DNA of 48,183 nucleotides from an uncultured Eubacteriales bacterium (GCA_905201285.1 CAJKNM010000005.1:1-48183); one strand, 5' to 3'. Positions 33,817 through 42,481 are shown, counted from the stretch's first letter. Numbers and translations are program-made. The notes: generated by a model not told the origin, from the letters alone.

Positions 33817-34440
33817 ATGATGACACTGTATATGATTGTGCTTGGACAGCTTTCTAATAATTGTTACATTTGGGCGGACGAGAAAACAAAGGACGCAATG
33901 GTAGTTGACGCACCCGATAAGGCGGATGAGATTATTGCTTTCGCCGGAGACAAGGGGCTTAAAATAACGGATATAGTTTTAACACATGGTCATTTTGACC
34001 ATATCCTTGCGCTTAAGGAACTTAAAGAAAAAACCGGGGCGACGCTCTCTGTATTTGAAAAGACCGCTGATTTTATGCGCGACCCGGTGCGTAATCTTGC
34101 ACAGTATATGAATATAGAAATTCCGCCGACAAAGCCGGATAAGCTTTTGAAGGACGGAGATGAAATCGATTTCCGAGGAAACAAAATTAAGGTTCTGCAC
34201 ACGCCCGGACATACCGAGGATAGTATATGCCTGTTAAGCGGAAAGACATTGCTTAGCGGTGATACGCTGTTTCGTTTAAGTGTGGGACGCTGGGATCACC
34301 CTACCGGAAATATGATAGAAGAGATAAACTCGATTAATGACAAGCTTATGCCGCTTCCCGATGATACAGAGGTTTACCCGGGACACGGCCCTTCGACCAC
34401 AATCGGAGAAGAACGAAAGGGGAACCCGTATATAAAATGA
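33817..34440 (+). CDS. MBL-fold metallo-hydrolase (glyoxalase II-like)
   Basis: 207 residues. Metal ligands: LTHGHFDHI, HTPGHTEDSICLL, SGDTLFRLSVGR, and VYPGHGPSTTIGEER. The layout is that of the short YqgX/YcbL-type hydroxyacylglutathione hydrolase-like family. The enzyme may cleave thioesters, but glutathione is not expected in this group and the substrate is unknown. AAAGGGGG precedes the ATG. Its last four bases overlap the hemZ start (ATGA), so translation is coupled. The MBL gene is commonly found between relA and hemZ in Clostridia. Confidence 0.93.
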   Translation: MMTLYMIVLGQLSNNCYIWADEKTKDAMVVDAPDKADEIIAFAGDKGLKITDIVLTHGHFDHILALKELKEKTGATLSVFEKTADFMRDPVRNLAQYMNIEIPPTKPDKLLKDGDEIDFRGNKIKVLHTPGHTEDSICLLSGKTLLSGDTLFRLSVGRWDHPTGNMIEEINSINDKLMPLPDDTEVYPGHGPSTTIGEERKGNPYIK

Positions 34441-35615
34441 CTGAGAATACCAAATCGCCATGGGGCGTTCTGACGGGTATCCGCCCTTCAAAAATAGCAA
34501 CTAAGCTTTTGCTTGGCGGAATGAGCGCCGATGATACCATTCGATATTTTATGCGTGAATACGGTGCTGATGAGAAGAAGGCGAGACTTGCGACTGAGGT
34601 CGCACAAGTGGAGCTTCCCATCCGCAAAAATATGTCAGAAAGCGGCGTAAGCATATATATAGGAATCCCGTTCTGTCCGACGCGGTGTCTGTATTGTTCG
34701 TTTGTCACCTGCGGAACGAAACAGGCGGCTCGGCTCACCGATAAGTATGTTGAGGCGTTAAAGCGCGAAATTTCTTATGTTTCAGACATAGTTTCGGAAA
34801 ACGGAAACACGGTTGAAACGGTTTATATCGGCGGAGGAACGCCGACAACGCTTTCGGCGCCCTTGCTTGACGATATGCTGTCGCATTTAAGAGACAGCTT
34901 TGATTTAAGCTGCTGCAAGGAATTTACGGTTGAGGCCGGCAGACCGGATACGATTGCCCGCGAAAAGCTGATGACGCTTAAGCGCCGCGGTGTTGACCGA
35001 ATCAGCATAAATCCACAGAGTATGAATCTTGACACGCTTCATTTGATAGGAAGGGCGCATACGCCCGAAGAAATAGAACAGGCGTTTTACCTTGCCCGCG
35101 ACTGTGGCTTTGACAATATAAATATGGATGTTATCGCCGGGCTTCCGGGGGAAGACCTTGATATGTTTAAATATACGCTTGAAAGGGTAGAAAAAATGTC
35201 GCCCGAGGATACAACGGTTCACGTTATGAGCATAAAGCGTTCGTCAAGGCTTCACGAATACTTAAAGGATTATCAGCTGACCGACGGAGATACGGTGGCG
35301 AAGATGGTTGACTTTGCCTATGACTTTCTCCGCGGCCGCGGAAAGCATCCGTATTATATGTATAGGCAGAAAAATCAGCTCGGTAACCTTGAAAATGTTG
35401 CATATACAAAGCCGGGGTTTGAAAGTCTGTATAATGTTTATATAATGGAAGAAATACAGACAATAATCTCGCTTGGCTGTGGCGGAGTGACAAAGACGGT
35501 TGACCGAACCTGTGACAGGATAGAAAGAATTTTTAATGTCAAAGAGCCGAAAGACTATATCGATAGACTTGACGAGATGCTGAGCCGAAAGGACGCACTC
35601 AGAAACAACGCCTGA
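34437..35615 (+). CDS. hemZ: HemZ-type radical SAM protein, N-terminally short
   Basis: 392 residues. IGIPFCPTRCLYCSFVTC holds the CxxxCxxC cluster of radical SAM enzymes, followed by TVYIGGGTPTTLSAP, EFTVEAGRPDTI, RISINPQSMN and GLPGE, all as in HemZ, the oxygen-independent coproporphyrinogen dehydrogenase homologue. The stretch PWGVLTGIRPSKIA just after the start is also a HemZ hallmark. From memory, HemZ proteins of bacilli and clostridia carry about 90-100 more residues before this stretch; there is no room for them here, since the frame opens at the 4-base overlap with the MBL gene. No other haem-synthesis gene is in the window, so a different substrate is possible. Confidence 0.88.
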   Translation: MTENTKSPWGVLTGIRPSKIATKLLLGGMSADDTIRYFMREYGADEKKARLATEVAQVELPIRKNMSESGVSIYIGIPFCPTRCLYCSFVTCGTKQAARLTDKYVEALKREISYVSDIVSENGNTVETVYIGGGTPTTLSAPLLDDMLSHLRDSFDLSCCKEFTVEAGRPDTIAREKLMTLKRRGVDRISINPQSMNLDTLHLIGRAHTPEEIEQAFYLARDCGFDNINMDVIAGLPGEDLDMFKYTLERVEKMSPEDTTVHVMSIKRSSRLHEYLKDYQLTDGDTVAKMVDFAYDFLRGRGKHPYYMYRQKNQLGNLENVAYTKPGFESLYNVYIMEEIQTIISLGCGGVTKTVDRTCDRIERIFNVKEPKDYIDRLDEMLSRKDALRNNA

Positions 35616-35639
35616 ATTAAAAGAAATCGGGCGTTGTTT
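35603..35639. terminator. Bidirectional hairpin made of two convergent coding ends
   Basis: AAACAACGCC (35603-35612) lies in the last codons of hemZ and pairs perfectly with GGCGTTGTTT (35630-35639) in the last codons of the opposite radical SAM gene. T tracts are short. Confidence 0.5.
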
Positions 35640-36588
35640 TAAGGTCTATATTGTATTTTTCTTTAAAATATCTCGCGTTACAGCGTTTGTGCCCGATTAC
35701 CTCTGATTCCTTCTGCCGCGGAACGTTTAGCGTATAGACACAATCGTGTATATTGTGTTCTATTATATCACGCTCAATTTTATCTCTCTGACGTCTGCAA
35801 AGAACGAGTTCACGGAATGCCGGATGATAAGGCCCGGCAACAATACTGCCTGAGGTGAGACTTTCGTCAGAGTGCAGACCGACTCGGATTATCTCAATGT
35901 TTTGTTCCTCAAACACACGCATAATTTTATCGGTTACCGATATTGCGGTGTTCAGGTCATAAGGAACATATTTGCCGCTTTTATAATATTCTTCAAGCTT
36001 TGTTCCCGAAAGCGTAAGCGTGGGATAGATTCTGACGCATTTGGGCGAAAGTGCGGCGGTGTCATACGCGGTTTTTAAGTCGATTTCGGGACTTGAACCG
36101 TACATCCCTATCATCATCTGAAGTCCCAAATCTATATCATATGCCTTTATAAGTCCGGCCGCGGCAACGGTGCCGGAAAAGCGGTGCCCCCGGTTGTTTT
36201 TTATAAGGACATTGTCGTTTGATGATTGCAGGCCCAGCTCAATTGTGCGTACATTGTACTTCTTGGCTAAGCTCAGAACATCGTCATTTATATAGTCGGG
36301 TCTGGTTGACATCCGAATGCCGTCGGTTTGCTCTCGATATTTATAGGCTGTTTTTAAAAATTCCTCTTGAAGCTCAAGCGAAAGTCCGGTAAAGCTTCCG
36401 CCGAAAAATGCAATTTCGACATAGCGGTTGTCTTTCGGAAGAAAGCTTAAATATTTTTCTATTATATGTGCCGCGTCCGAGGGTGTAACCTCGGTCTGAA
36501 CCCCGGTAATCTTTTTTTGGTTACAAAATACACAGTCATTCGGACAGCCGTTATGGGGAATAAAAACGGGAACGTTATACTTCTTCAT
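35617..36588 (-). CDS. Elp3-like radical SAM protein
   Basis: 323 residues. FIPHNGCPNDCVFCNQKKITG has the CxxxCxxC cluster motif; then IAFFGGSFTGLSL, IRMSTRPDYIN, TIELGLQSSND and LQMMIGM follow the pattern of Elp3/YhcC-like radical SAM proteins. The GNAT acetyltransferase domain of true Elp3 is absent. Function unknown; tRNA or lipid modification has been proposed for relatives. Its start overlaps the rnc stop by four bases (ATGA). The rnc neighbourhood is a common home for this gene in Clostridia. Confidence 0.88.
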   Translation of the reverse strand: MKKYNVPVFIPHNGCPNDCVFCNQKKITGVQTEVTPSDAAHIIEKYLSFLPKDNRYVEIAFFGGSFTGLSLELQEEFLKTAYKYREQTDGIRMSTRPDYINDDVLSLAKKYNVRTIELGLQSSNDNVLIKNNRGHRFSGTVAAAGLIKAYDIDLGLQMMIGMYGSSPEIDLKTAYDTAALSPKCVRIYPTLTLSGTKLEEYYKSGKYVPYDLNTAISVTDKIMRVFEEQNIEIIRVGLHSDESLTSGSIVAGPYHPAFRELVLCRRQRDKIERDIIEHNIHDCVYTLNVPRQKESEVIGHKRCNARYFKEKYNIDLKTTPDFF

Positions 36589-37241
36589 TTTATATACCTT
36601 TCCGCCGCCATCCTTGCCGCCGCCTGTTCGGCGGATTTAAGGTTTTTGCCTGTGCCTGTGCCTATTATCTTTCCGCGGTACAGCGCGTTGACCTTAAAAA
36701 CGGGCATATGGTCGGGACCCTTTCTCTCGACTAAGGAATAATTCACAACATCCGTGCCCTTGTCACGTTTCTGAAAGAAATTTTGTATTTCGGACTTATA
36801 GTTATAACGATGAGTGATTCTCGCGTCCTCAATGGTGCTTTTCAGATTGTTCATTATCCATTCCCGCGCAGGCTCGATTCCGCCGTCAAGATATATTGCA
36901 CCCAAAACAGCCTCATATGTATCACAAAGGATAGAAGGCTTTGCTGCGCCTACGCCGCTTTCGGATTTTCCGAATTTAACGGCGCTTCCCAAATCCATTT
37001 TTTTGGCGGCTTCGGCAAGTGACCTTTCGCATACCGCTTCAGCACGAACCTCGGTCAGTCTGCCCTCCGCAAGGTCGGTGAACTTGTTATAGATATACTC
37101 GGCGACAACAAACGATAATATACTGTCGCCTAAAAATTCAAGCCGTTGGTTGCTCTCGATATTCTTTTCGTTCGCGAGCGAAATATGAGTCAGAGCAACA
37201 TCAAGTAATTTCCTGTTTTTAAATTCATAACCGATATTCAT
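36585..37241 (-). CDS. rnc: Ribonuclease III
   Basis: 218 residues. The RNase III domain shows NQRLEFLGDSILSFVVAEYIY with catalytic Glu and Asp, RAEAVCERSLAEAAK, and LCDTYEAVLGAIYLDGG with the second Glu. The dsRNA-binding domain is at about 150-218 (KSEIQNFFQKRD, VFKVNALYRGKIIGTGTGKNLKSAEQAAARMA). It cuts double-stranded RNA in rRNA and mRNA processing. The start at 37241 has AAGGAGA upstream and matches homologues; the frame is open further but without support. It lies after acpP, separated by a hairpin. Confidence 0.95.
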   Translation of the reverse strand: MNIGYEFKNRKLLDVALTHISLANEKNIESNQRLEFLGDSILSFVVAEYIYNKFTDLAEGRLTEVRAEAVCERSLAEAAKKMDLGSAVKFGKSESGVGAAKPSILCDTYEAVLGAIYLDGGIEPAREWIMNNLKSTIEDARITHRYNYKSEIQNFFQKRDKGTDVVNYSLVERKGPDHMPVFKVNALYRGKIIGTGTGKNLKSAEQAAARMAAERYIK

Positions 37242-37269
37242 AGTGATTCTCCTTATAATATAAAGTAAA

Positions 37270-37315
37270 ATCACCCGGAAAAATGCACCTTGAGCGATGC
37301 AGCTTTCCGGGTGAT
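37270..37315 (-). terminator. Hairpin between acpP and rnc
   Basis: TCACCCGGAAA (starting at 37271) pairs with TTTCCGGGTGA (ending at 37314). On the minus strand a short T run follows, so it can stop part of acpP transcription before rnc and give ACP a higher level. Confidence 0.75.
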
Positions 37316-37350
37316 CTTATAAGCGGCGAACCGTGCCGCCGCCGATAAAA

Positions 37351-37587
37351 TTAAATTCTGTCGTTTATATATGCAACAGCGTCATTGACGGTAACAATGT
37401 TCTCTGCATCCTCATCGGAAATTTCGTCAAGGTCAAATTCTTCCTCAATAGCCATCATAAGCTGCATAAGATCCAGCGAATCCGCTTCTAAGTCATCAAC
37501 AAAAGAGGCATCGGGAGTAACCATATCCGCCGATACACCAAGCTCTTCTACGGTAAGCTCCTTAACTCTTTCAAAAATATCATCCAT
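37351..37587 (-). CDS. acpP: Acyl carrier protein
   Basis: 78 residues, strongly acidic. LEADSLDLMQLMMAIEEEFD contains the DSL motif whose Ser takes 4'-phosphopantetheine. It carries acyl chains in fatty-acid synthesis and donates them to PlsX. Start at 37587 since AGGAGG lies 8 bases upstream; the GTG at 37596 overlaps that site. It has its own promoter and a ~120-base leader with GC-rich hairpins, and a hairpin terminator behind it. Confidence 0.95.
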   Translation of the reverse strand: MDDIFERVKELTVEELGVSADMVTPDASFVDDLEADSLDLMQLMMAIEEEFDLDEISDEDAENIVTVNDAVAYINDRI

Positions 37588-37707
37588 CGTATCCACCTCC
37601 TAAAGCTAAGTATTTGTGTCTGATTCAAGCCGCCTGAGGCAGCGGCCGAAATACGGCCGAACAATACCCCGGCATATGCAAAAATCGAAATTATATGCTG
37701 CACACAC
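37588..37707 (-). promoter_or_regulatory. GC-rich structured leader of acpP
   Basis: On the minus strand the leader holds CGGCCG-TATTT-CGGCCG and right after it GCCGC/GCGGC around TGCCTCAG, two adjacent hairpins (about 37628-37660) in otherwise AT-rich sequence. No known RNA family is recognised. Confidence 0.35.
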
Positions 37708-37736
37708 ACTATATCACAGATATTTCCTTTAGTCAA
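37708..37736 (-). promoter_or_regulatory. Promoter of acpP
   Basis: On the minus strand TTGACT (37736-37731), 17 bases, TATAGT (37713-37708). Confidence 0.75.
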
Positions 37737-37795
37737 TATCTATATATGTAATATTTCAATTTTTTTATCAAAAAAATTGACGAAAATCACAAAAA

Positions 37796-38809
37796 TTAAT
37801 TATCAGCCGCGTTATCGGTATTAAATTGTGAAATTCCGCTTGTGATATTCTCGACAAGGTTACATTCAACAAGCTTCTTTGTCTGTCTGAGCGCGCTGAA
37901 AAAGGCTTTTGCGTCAGAGCTTCCGTGAGCCTTTATGACCGGCTTTCTCACGCCGAGAACGGGCGCTCCGCCGTGTTCTTTATAATCCATACTCTTTTTC
38001 ATATCGGATATTCCGTCTTTGACGGCAAGAGCGGCAAGCTTAGACCTTGTGTTTTTATAAAAAATGTTTTTAAGCATCTTGCCGAATGCTGATGCCATAC
38101 CCTCCATAAATTTAAGCAGGACGTTTCCGGTGAAGCCATCGCATACAACAACATCCGCACCGCCGAGAGGAATCTCGCGTGCTTCGACATAACCGATATA
38201 GTTAATCGGTGCATCTTTAAGAAGCTTGTGCGCCGCGCGGATTGTGTCGGTCCCCTTGTCCTCTTCCGTTCCGATGTTGACAAGACCTACACGGGGATTT
38301 GGCATATCCATAAACCTCTGCATATAAACAGAACCCATAAGAGCGAATTGCTTTAAAAATTCGGGGGTACATTCTGCGTTTGCACCCGAGTCAATCAGAA
38401 GATAGAAGCCCTCGCTGCTCGGAAGAACCGGAGCAAGAGCCGCGCGGCGGATTCCGGGAATCCGTTTAACTATGAGCGTTGCGCCCGAGATAAGCGCACC
38501 CGTGTTTCCTGCACTGACAAACGCATCGCCCTCGCCCTTTGCGGCGAGGTTAAGGCCGATGTGCATAGAGGATTTTTTCTTGTGTCTGATAGCGGTGATA
38601 GGGTCATCTTCGCCGCTGATTACTTCATCGGCGTTGACTATTGATATTTTATCTCTGTGATAGCCGTTCTTTTTAAGCTCGGCTTCAATAAGATCTTGCT
38701 TGCCGACCAGGACAAGCTCTATATCAAGCTTTTCCACACCCTCGATACATCCGCGGACGATTTCGGAGGGGGCATTGTCGCCGCCCATCGCATCTACTAT
38801 TATTTTCAT
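37796..38809 (-). CDS. plsX: Phosphate acyltransferase PlsX
   Basis: 337 residues. The start MKIIVDAMGGDNAPSEIV is diagnostic; SAGNTGALISGATLIV, GSVYMQRFMDMPNPRVGLVNIG and VVCDGFTGNVLLKFMEG follow. The enzyme makes acyl-phosphate from acyl-ACP for phosphatidic acid synthesis, a peripheral membrane step feeding PlsY. AAAGGA lies before the ATG. It starts 21 bases after pgsA, so both phospholipid genes are likely co-transcribed; acpP follows after 200 bases with its own promoter. Confidence 0.96.
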   Translation of the reverse strand: MKIIVDAMGGDNAPSEIVRGCIEGVEKLDIELVLVGKQDLIEAELKKNGYHRDKISIVNADEVISGEDDPITAIRHKKKSSMHIGLNLAAKGEGDAFVSAGNTGALISGATLIVKRIPGIRRAALAPVLPSSEGFYLLIDSGANAECTPEFLKQFALMGSVYMQRFMDMPNPRVGLVNIGTEEDKGTDTIRAAHKLLKDAPINYIGYVEAREIPLGGADVVVCDGFTGNVLLKFMEGMASAFGKMLKNIFYKNTRSKLAALAVKDGISDMKKSMDYKEHGGAPVLGVRKPVIKAHGSSDAKAFFSALRQTKKLVECNLVENITSGISQFNTDNAADN

Positions 38810-38830
38810 TTATCATCAAGTCCTTTCCGT

Positions 38831-39394
38831 TTATTTAAAGGTTAAAAGGCTTCTGTTTTTCCACATATAATCCCAGCCGGAATAAACAGTCAGCAGAACC
38901 GCCGCTGTTACCATAATAAGTGTTATAATGTCAAAAGCCCCGCTGAGCTGAGGAAGGTGTATTTCTGCCGCTGAAAAGACCATAACCGAAATAACTAAAA
39001 TGAACTGAGAAACGGTCTTTGCCTTGCCCCAGGGGCTTGCGGCAATAACCTTGTTCTCGCCCATTGCAAGGGTACGGATTCCGGTGACGAGAAGCTCGCG
39101 CGCGAGGATTACCATTACCACTCCCGCGTTGATATAATGTATATCCTTCTGTATAAAGCATATGAGAGCCGACATAATCAAAATCTTGTCGGCAAGCGGG
39201 TCCATCAGCTTCCCGAATGTAGTTATCTGATTGTATTTGCGTGCCAGCTTTCCGTCGAGGCGGTCGGTTATCGTTGCTGACGCAAAGATAATCAGCGCCG
39301 CATACAGCGACCATTCCTTGTCAATCAAATAAAATATCATAAATACGGGTATAAGAATAACGCGCAGAACAGTCAGCTTGTTCGGTGTATTCAT
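38831..39394 (-). CDS. pgsA: CDP-diacylglycerol--glycerol-3-phosphate 3-phosphatidyltransferase
   Basis: 187 residues with about four to five membrane helices. The CDP-alcohol phosphotransferase motif DG-x2-AR-x8-G-x3-D-x3-D is seen in DGKLARKYNQITTFGKLMDP followed by LAD. It makes phosphatidylglycerol phosphate in the membrane, the first step to phosphatidylglycerol and cardiolipin. Start MNTPNKLTVLRVILIPVFM is family-standard. The ribosome binding site (AAAGG) is at long spacing. It follows rimO by 39 bases, a pairing seen in many Clostridia. Confidence 0.94.
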   Translation of the reverse strand: MNTPNKLTVLRVILIPVFMIFYLIDKEWSLYAALIIFASATITDRLDGKLARKYNQITTFGKLMDPLADKILIMSALICFIQKDIHYINAGVVMVILARELLVTGIRTLAMGENKVIAASPWGKAKTVSQFILVISVMVFSAAEIHLPQLSGAFDIITLIMVTAAVLLTVYSGWDYMWKNRSLLTFK

Positions 39395-39433
39395 AGCTTA
39401 ATCACAGCCTTTCGGGTTATTATTCTTTGATTT

Positions 39434-40774
39434 TTATTCACACGCGTCACATTCGGCGCCGAAGAGATCATACTCCATCGCCTGTTCGACTTTGACGTTT
39501 ACAAATTCGCCGGGATTGAGTTTGCGGTCGGATTTAAAGAAAACCTTTCCGTCTATTTCTTCCGAATCAGCGTAGGTTCTTCCGTAATAGCTCTTTATAA
39601 TCTCATCTCTGTCCTCAACAAGGACGCGTACGACAGAACCGATTTTTTCGGTGTTCTGTTCCTCGGCTATCTCTGACTGAATCATCATAATCAAGTCGCG
39701 GCGGCGTTCCTTTTCTTCCTCATCGATTTGGTTGTCAAAGCTGTATGCCGGCGTATCCTCCTCGCGGGAATACGCGAAAACGCCGAGCCTTTCAAAGCGA
39801 ATCTTTCGTACAAAGTCACAGAGGTCCTCAAAATCTTCTTCTGTTTCACCGGGAAAGCCGACAATCAGCGAGGTTCTGATAACCGCATCGGGAATCTCGC
39901 GGCGAATCTTTTCGATAAGTCCGACAATCTGAGCCTTATTTGTATGCCTTCCCATTTTTTTAAGGATTTTATCGCTTGAGTGCTGAATCGGAATATCAAA
40001 ATAGCTGCATAGCTTTGGTTCGGTTTTAAATACCTCTATCAGCTCATCAGACACAAGCTCGGGATAGCAATAGTGAACCCTTATCCAATCCACACCGTTA
40101 ATGGCACAAAGCTTTTTTAACAGCTCGGGAAGGCGATACTCGCCATAGATGTCCTTTCCGTAAGCGGTGGTGTCCTGAGCAATAACAACAAGCTCGCGGA
40201 CTCCGTCACCGGCGAGCCTTTCGGCTTCGGAAACAATATCCTCAAGCCTGCGGCTTTTATACCTTCCGCGAATTGACGGAATGACACAATAGGTGCAGTG
40301 GTTGTCACAGCCTTCCGCAATTTTAAGATAAGCGGTATACGACGGCGTGGTGCGTATTCTCGGAAGGTTCTGTTCATCCGGACAACCCGCCCCGCACCAT
40401 AAAAGGTCGGTTTTGTCATTGTCAAGCTCTTTGATGACATCCGCAATTTTATCATATTCGTTTGTGCCGACAACTGCATCGACCTCGGGCATCTCGGAAA
40501 GTATCTGCTCTTTGTATCTCTGAGCCATACAGCCGGTGACGATTAACGCCTTACAGTTCCCGCCGTTTTTGTATTGAGACAGCTCTAATATACACTCGAT
40601 AGACTCGTTCTTGGCAGAGTCTATAAATGTACAGGTGTTTACGATTATAACATCTGCGTCCTCTTCGTTTTCAACTATTTCAAAGCCGTGCTCTGCCAAA
40701 ATTCCGAGCATATGCTCGGCGTCCACCAAATTTTTTGAACATCCCAGTGATGCCAATGAAACCTTTTTTAACAA
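39434..40774 (-). CDS. rimO: Ribosomal protein S12 methylthiotransferase RimO
   Basis: 446 residues. The N-terminal UPF0004 domain has its three Cys in SLGCSKNLVDAE, NTCTFIDSAK and VTGCMAQRY. The radical SAM cluster is CDNHCTYCVIPSIRGRYKSR. A TRAM domain ends the protein (VLVEDRDEIIKSYYGRTYADS..). Two [4Fe-4S] clusters add a methylthio group to an Asp of S12. SKNLVDAEHMLG favours RimO over MiaB. It starts with TTG at 40774, with GGAAG 7 bases upstream. Confidence 0.95.
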   Translation of the reverse strand: MLKKVSLASLGCSKNLVDAEHMLGILAEHGFEIVENEEDADVIIVNTCTFIDSAKNESIECILELSQYKNGGNCKALIVTGCMAQRYKEQILSEMPEVDAVVGTNEYDKIADVIKELDNDKTDLLWCGAGCPDEQNLPRIRTTPSYTAYLKIAEGCDNHCTYCVIPSIRGRYKSRRLEDIVSEAERLAGDGVRELVVIAQDTTAYGKDIYGEYRLPELLKKLCAINGVDWIRVHYCYPELVSDELIEVFKTEPKLCSYFDIPIQHSSDKILKKMGRHTNKAQIVGLIEKIRREIPDAVIRTSLIVGFPGETEEDFEDLCDFVRKIRFERLGVFAYSREEDTPAYSFDNQIDEEEKERRRDLIMMIQSEIAEEQNTEKIGSVVRVLVEDRDEIIKSYYGRTYADSEEIDGKVFFKSDRKLNPGEFVNVKVEQAMEYDLFGAECDACE

Positions 40775-40810
40775 TTTACATCTTCCATTCTATTTAAATC
40801 AGTTTATTAA

Positions 40811-40835
40811 GGCAGGGCAGAGAATATGCCCCGCC
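40811..40835 (-). terminator. Possible hairpin between recX and rimO
   Basis: GGCAGGGCA and TGCCCCGCC pair with one mismatch around a 7-base loop just after the recX stop. T tail weak. Confidence 0.35.
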
Positions 40836-40836
40836 G

Positions 40837-41331
40837 CTAAAATTCGTTTTCAAAATCAAAGTCATATTTATCAAGACATTTCCGTATTTCGGAATACGAA
40901 TATCCGCGCCGGGCAAGCCTCGCCTTAAGTTTTTCAAGTTCACGGCGCGAGGTTATTCCCTCATTCAGGCGGCGGCTTTCAACATATTCGCACAGGGCGG
41001 AATATGTGTCACATTCGTCGGCTTCGGCACAGACCTTTTCGACTATGCTTTTTGCGACGCCCTTTCTGAAAAGCTCTTGCTTTATGCGATACATTCCCTT
41101 TCCGCCGAGCCTGACGGATTCCTCAACATACGCTTTTGCATACGCCGTATCGTCAAGGGCGCCCGCGGCGGCAAATTCGCACACTACCCGTTCGGCTGTT
41201 TCACGGTCTATTTTTTTTCTTAAAAGCCTGTCCTCAATTTCGTGACAGGTATACATCCGCGAGCCGATAAGGTTTGCGGCAATGCGCTTTGCTTTATCAT
41301 ATAAATATGTATTTTGTGATTCTTCACACAT
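40837..41331 (-). CDS. recX: Regulatory protein RecX
   Basis: 164 residues of three-helix repeats: SRMYTCHEIEDRLLRKKIDRETAERVV, ALDDTAYAKAYVEES, GKGMYRIKQELFRKGVAKSIVE and RRGYSYSEIRKCLDKY. RecX binds RecA filaments and limits their growth. GGGGA precedes the ATG at 41331. It starts 15 bases after recA, the usual coupled arrangement, so levels should follow recA induction. Confidence 0.92.
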   Translation of the reverse strand: MCEESQNTYLYDKAKRIAANLIGSRMYTCHEIEDRLLRKKIDRETAERVVCEFAAAGALDDTAYAKAYVEESVRLGGKGMYRIKQELFRKGVAKSIVEKVCAEADECDTYSALCEYVESRRLNEGITSRRELEKLKARLARRGYSYSEIRKCLDKYDFDFENEF

Positions 41332-41346
41332 ACTTGTATCCCCGCT

Positions 41347-42408
41347 TTATTTTTTGGATTTGGGCGGTTTAGCAACCGGCGTAATCGGGGTAGGCTCTAT
41401 TTCGGCGCTTGAACGTATCGGCGGAAGCCCTGCCGCTTCACGAATTTTAGCGTCAATTTCCTCGCGCATTTCAGGATTGTCCTCCAAGACCTTCTTTGCG
41501 CTCTCTCTGCCCTGACCCAGACGGGTGCCGTCATAGGAATACCACGAACCGCTCTTTTGGATTATATCAAAGTCAACACCGACATCGATGAGGTTTCCGA
41601 CAACCGAAATTCCCTTTCCGTACATAATATCAAATTCAGCTTCTTTAAACGGCGGAGCAACCTTGTTTTTAACAACCTTGACCTTTGTTCTGTTACCGGC
41701 AAGGCCGTCGTCGCCTTTAATTGTCTCAGCACGGCGGACTTCAAGACGAACCGATGAATAGAATTTCAAGGCGCGGCCGCCCGGGGTTGTCTCGGGGTTA
41801 CCATAGACAACGCCGACCTTTTCACGAAGCTGGTTAATGAATATCGCAATGGTGTTTGAACGGTTGATGACGCTCGCCAGCTTTCTGAGAGCCTGTGACA
41901 TAAGCCTTGCCTGAAGGCCGACGTGTGCGTCACCCATAAGCCCCTCAATCTCCTGCTTTGGAACGAGGGCAGCAACAGAATCGACAACAACCACGTCGAG
42001 AGCGCCGCTTCGGATGAGCTGTTCCGTTATTTCAAGAGCCTGCTCACCCGTATCGGGCTGTGATACGATGAGGTCATCTATATTTACGCCGAGGGCCTGA
42101 GCATATACCGGGTCAAGAGCGTGCTCTGCATCGATAAACGCGGCTTCGCCGCCGAGCTTCTGTGCCTCAGCCACTATATGAAGCGCAACGGTCGTCTTAC
42201 CTGAGGATTCGGGGCCATATATTTCGATAATTCTTCCTCTCGGAATACCCCCGATTCCAAGGGCAATATCGAGGGCGAGAGAACCGGTGGGAACAGCGTC
42301 AATCTGAACATCGGCTTTTTCGCCGAGACGCATAACCGAACCCTTTCCGAACTGTTTTTCTATCTGACCGAACACACTGTCAAGTGCTTTCTTTTTTTCT
42401 TCATTCAT
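41347..42408 (-). CDS. recA: Recombinase RecA
   Basis: 353 residues. Walker A GPESSGKTTVALH, the MAW region, Walker B LDVVVVDSVAALVP, L1 GDAHVGLQARLMSQALRKL, the L2 loop with FINQLREKVGVVYGNPETTPGG. RecA forms filaments on single-stranded DNA, catalyses strand exchange and triggers SOS self-cleavage. The C-terminal tail is Pro/Lys-rich (TPITPVAKPPKSKK) instead of the acidic tail of proteobacteria. It has its own promoter with a long inverted repeat and no Bacillus-type LexA box. Confidence 0.97.
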   Translation of the reverse strand: MNEEKKKALDSVFGQIEKQFGKGSVMRLGEKADVQIDAVPTGSLALDIALGIGGIPRGRIIEIYGPESSGKTTVALHIVAEAQKLGGEAAFIDAEHALDPVYAQALGVNIDDLIVSQPDTGEQALEITEQLIRSGALDVVVVDSVAALVPKQEIEGLMGDAHVGLQARLMSQALRKLASVINRSNTIAIFINQLREKVGVVYGNPETTPGGRALKFYSSVRLEVRRAETIKGDDGLAGNRTKVKVVKNKVAPPFKEAEFDIMYGKGISVVGNLIDVGVDFDIIQKSGSWYSYDGTRLGQGRESAKKVLEDNPEMREEIDAKIREAAGLPPIRSSAEIEPTPITPVAKPPKSKK

Positions 42409-42453
42409 TTATTTTCAACAGCCTTTCCACCCACATTTATATTAAACTCGTAT

Positions 42454-42481
42454 TATCCTGTCCGGTGGGCATAACAGGATA
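42454..42481 (-). promoter_or_regulatory. Inverted repeat in the recA leader
   Basis: TATCCTGT (42454-42461) and ACAGGATA (42474-42481) are perfect 8-base arms around a 12-base GC-rich loop, at about +22 to +49 of the recA transcript. Could be a leader hairpin or an operator. Confidence 0.45.

Noticed and set aside
39434..40774. MiaB instead of RimO
   Set aside because: The N-terminal SLGCSKNLVDAE pattern and IPSIRGRYKSR fit RimO; MiaB has different signature residues.
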